From NCBI GenBank assembly GCA_023392395.1, contig JAEVZE010000047.1:1-5583 (forward strand): 5,583 nt of DNA, in the 5' to 3' direction. Positions 5,380 through 5,583 of this stretch are shown here, piece after piece (positions within the stretch are counted from its first letter, which is position 1; every line of letters starts with the position of its first letter). A program made the translations under genes and the position numbers. The notes below the pieces were generated by a model. That model ran no database searches, had not been told where the DNA came from, and saw nothing but the letters and a program-made list of their open reading frames with translations. This DNA comes from Bacillota bacterium. GTDB taxonomy: Bacteria > Bacillota > Clostridia > Christensenellales > Aristaeellaceae.

Positions 5380-5583
5380 TTATCCTTTGAGGTTGTTGAG
5401 CTGGTCGGTCATCAGCGAGCCGTTGTTTTTATAGGCCCCGAACAGGATGCCGGTGGCGATGACCAGCAGCATAACCTCAATGACGATGATCGTGATCACA
5501 AACGACTGCGCCATGCCCATATTGCCGGTCTCATAGCCCGCGCCGATCATCACCAGCGTGACCGCCTTGGTGAGGATCTCTAC
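5380..5583 (-). CDS. NuoK/MrpC-like membrane subunit, C-terminal part (gene runs off the window)
   Basis: I read this open frame directly from the minus strand: 67 codons and a TAA at 5380-5382, with the start beyond the right edge. It encodes two hydrophobic segments, VEILTKAVTLVMIGAG and SFVITIIVIEVMLLVIATG, joined by the loop YETGNMGMAQ. The Glu of the first segment aligns with E36 of E. coli NuoK (LEIMINA). The second segment aligns with the MrpC/NuoK helix that follows the conserved Gln (QALxLTAIVI in MrpC) and has a Glu inside it. The end, AYK then DQLNNLKG, matches the ending of MrpC and NuoK (D-x-x-x-x-x-RG style). It lies 39 bases before the NuoA-like start, in the same operon. It is probably an ion-pathway subunit equivalent to MbhG. 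HyfE is a less likely relative because of the NuoK/MrpC-like ending. Confidence 0.8.
   Translation of the reverse strand, partial: VEILTKAVTLVMIGAGYETGNMGMAQSFVITIIVIEVMLLVIATGILFGAYKNNGSLMTDQLNNLKG

Noticed and set aside
911..5583. Respiratory complex I (nuo) operon
   Set aside because: The large subunit has both Ni-Fe cysteine pairs, the small subunit has CxxC instead of the adjacent cysteines of NuoB, and a hydrogenase maturation protease is in the operon.
1..5583. CRISPR arrays, tRNA or rRNA genes, insertion sequences
   Set aside because: No regularly spaced repeats, RNA-like conserved stretches, transposase motifs or terminal inverted repeats were seen; coding genes fill nearly all of the window.

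Overview
The window is a GC-rich bacterial segment with two parts. At the left, one plus-strand gene (14-844) encodes a class I SAM-dependent methyltransferase. From 911 to the right edge, eight tightly packed minus-strand genes form one operon that continues past the window. The two units converge on a perfect 16-bp hairpin (856-892). Strong Shine-Dalgarno sequences and membrane-bound hydrogenase genes suggest an anaerobic bacterium. A high-GC member of the Clostridia is my guess, but the sequence shows no taxonomic marker.

In transcription order (right to left) the operon encodes: the C-terminal part of a NuoK/MrpC-like membrane protein (5380 to the edge), a NuoA-like membrane protein, a NuoB-like hydrogenase small subunit, a NuoC-like subunit, a NuoD-like [NiFe] hydrogenase large subunit, a NuoH-like membrane anchor, a two-[4Fe-4S] ferredoxin-like NuoI-type subunit, and a HycI-type maturation protease. 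The large subunit keeps both cysteine pairs that bind the Ni-Fe site (C67/C70 and C357/C360), so this is a true group 4 [NiFe] hydrogenase rather than respiratory complex I. No NuoE/F/G, formate dehydrogenase or CO dehydrogenase gene lies in the window.

Inferred function: electrons, probably from reduced ferredoxin, pass through the NuoI-like and NuoB-like Fe-S clusters to the Ni-Fe site, where protons are reduced to H2. The NuoH-, NuoA- and NuoK/MrpC-like subunits would couple this to ion movement across the membrane. The subunit set is richer than the six-subunit Ech enzyme and closer to Mbh-type complexes, but here a NuoK/MrpC-like gene sits directly before the NuoA-like gene, with no MrpD/NuoL-type antiporter gene between them. 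The protease gene is last and would finish the large subunit by removing a 45-residue C-terminal peptide.

The unusual points are repeat-derived Ala/Lys/Glu/Pro-rich tails on two adjacent peripheral subunits, a NuoA-like protein lacking the usual intramembrane acidic pair, extra cysteines in the small subunit, and heavy use of non-ATG starts with overlapping or abutting genes. I see an unusual variant of a known enzyme class, not a wholly new system.
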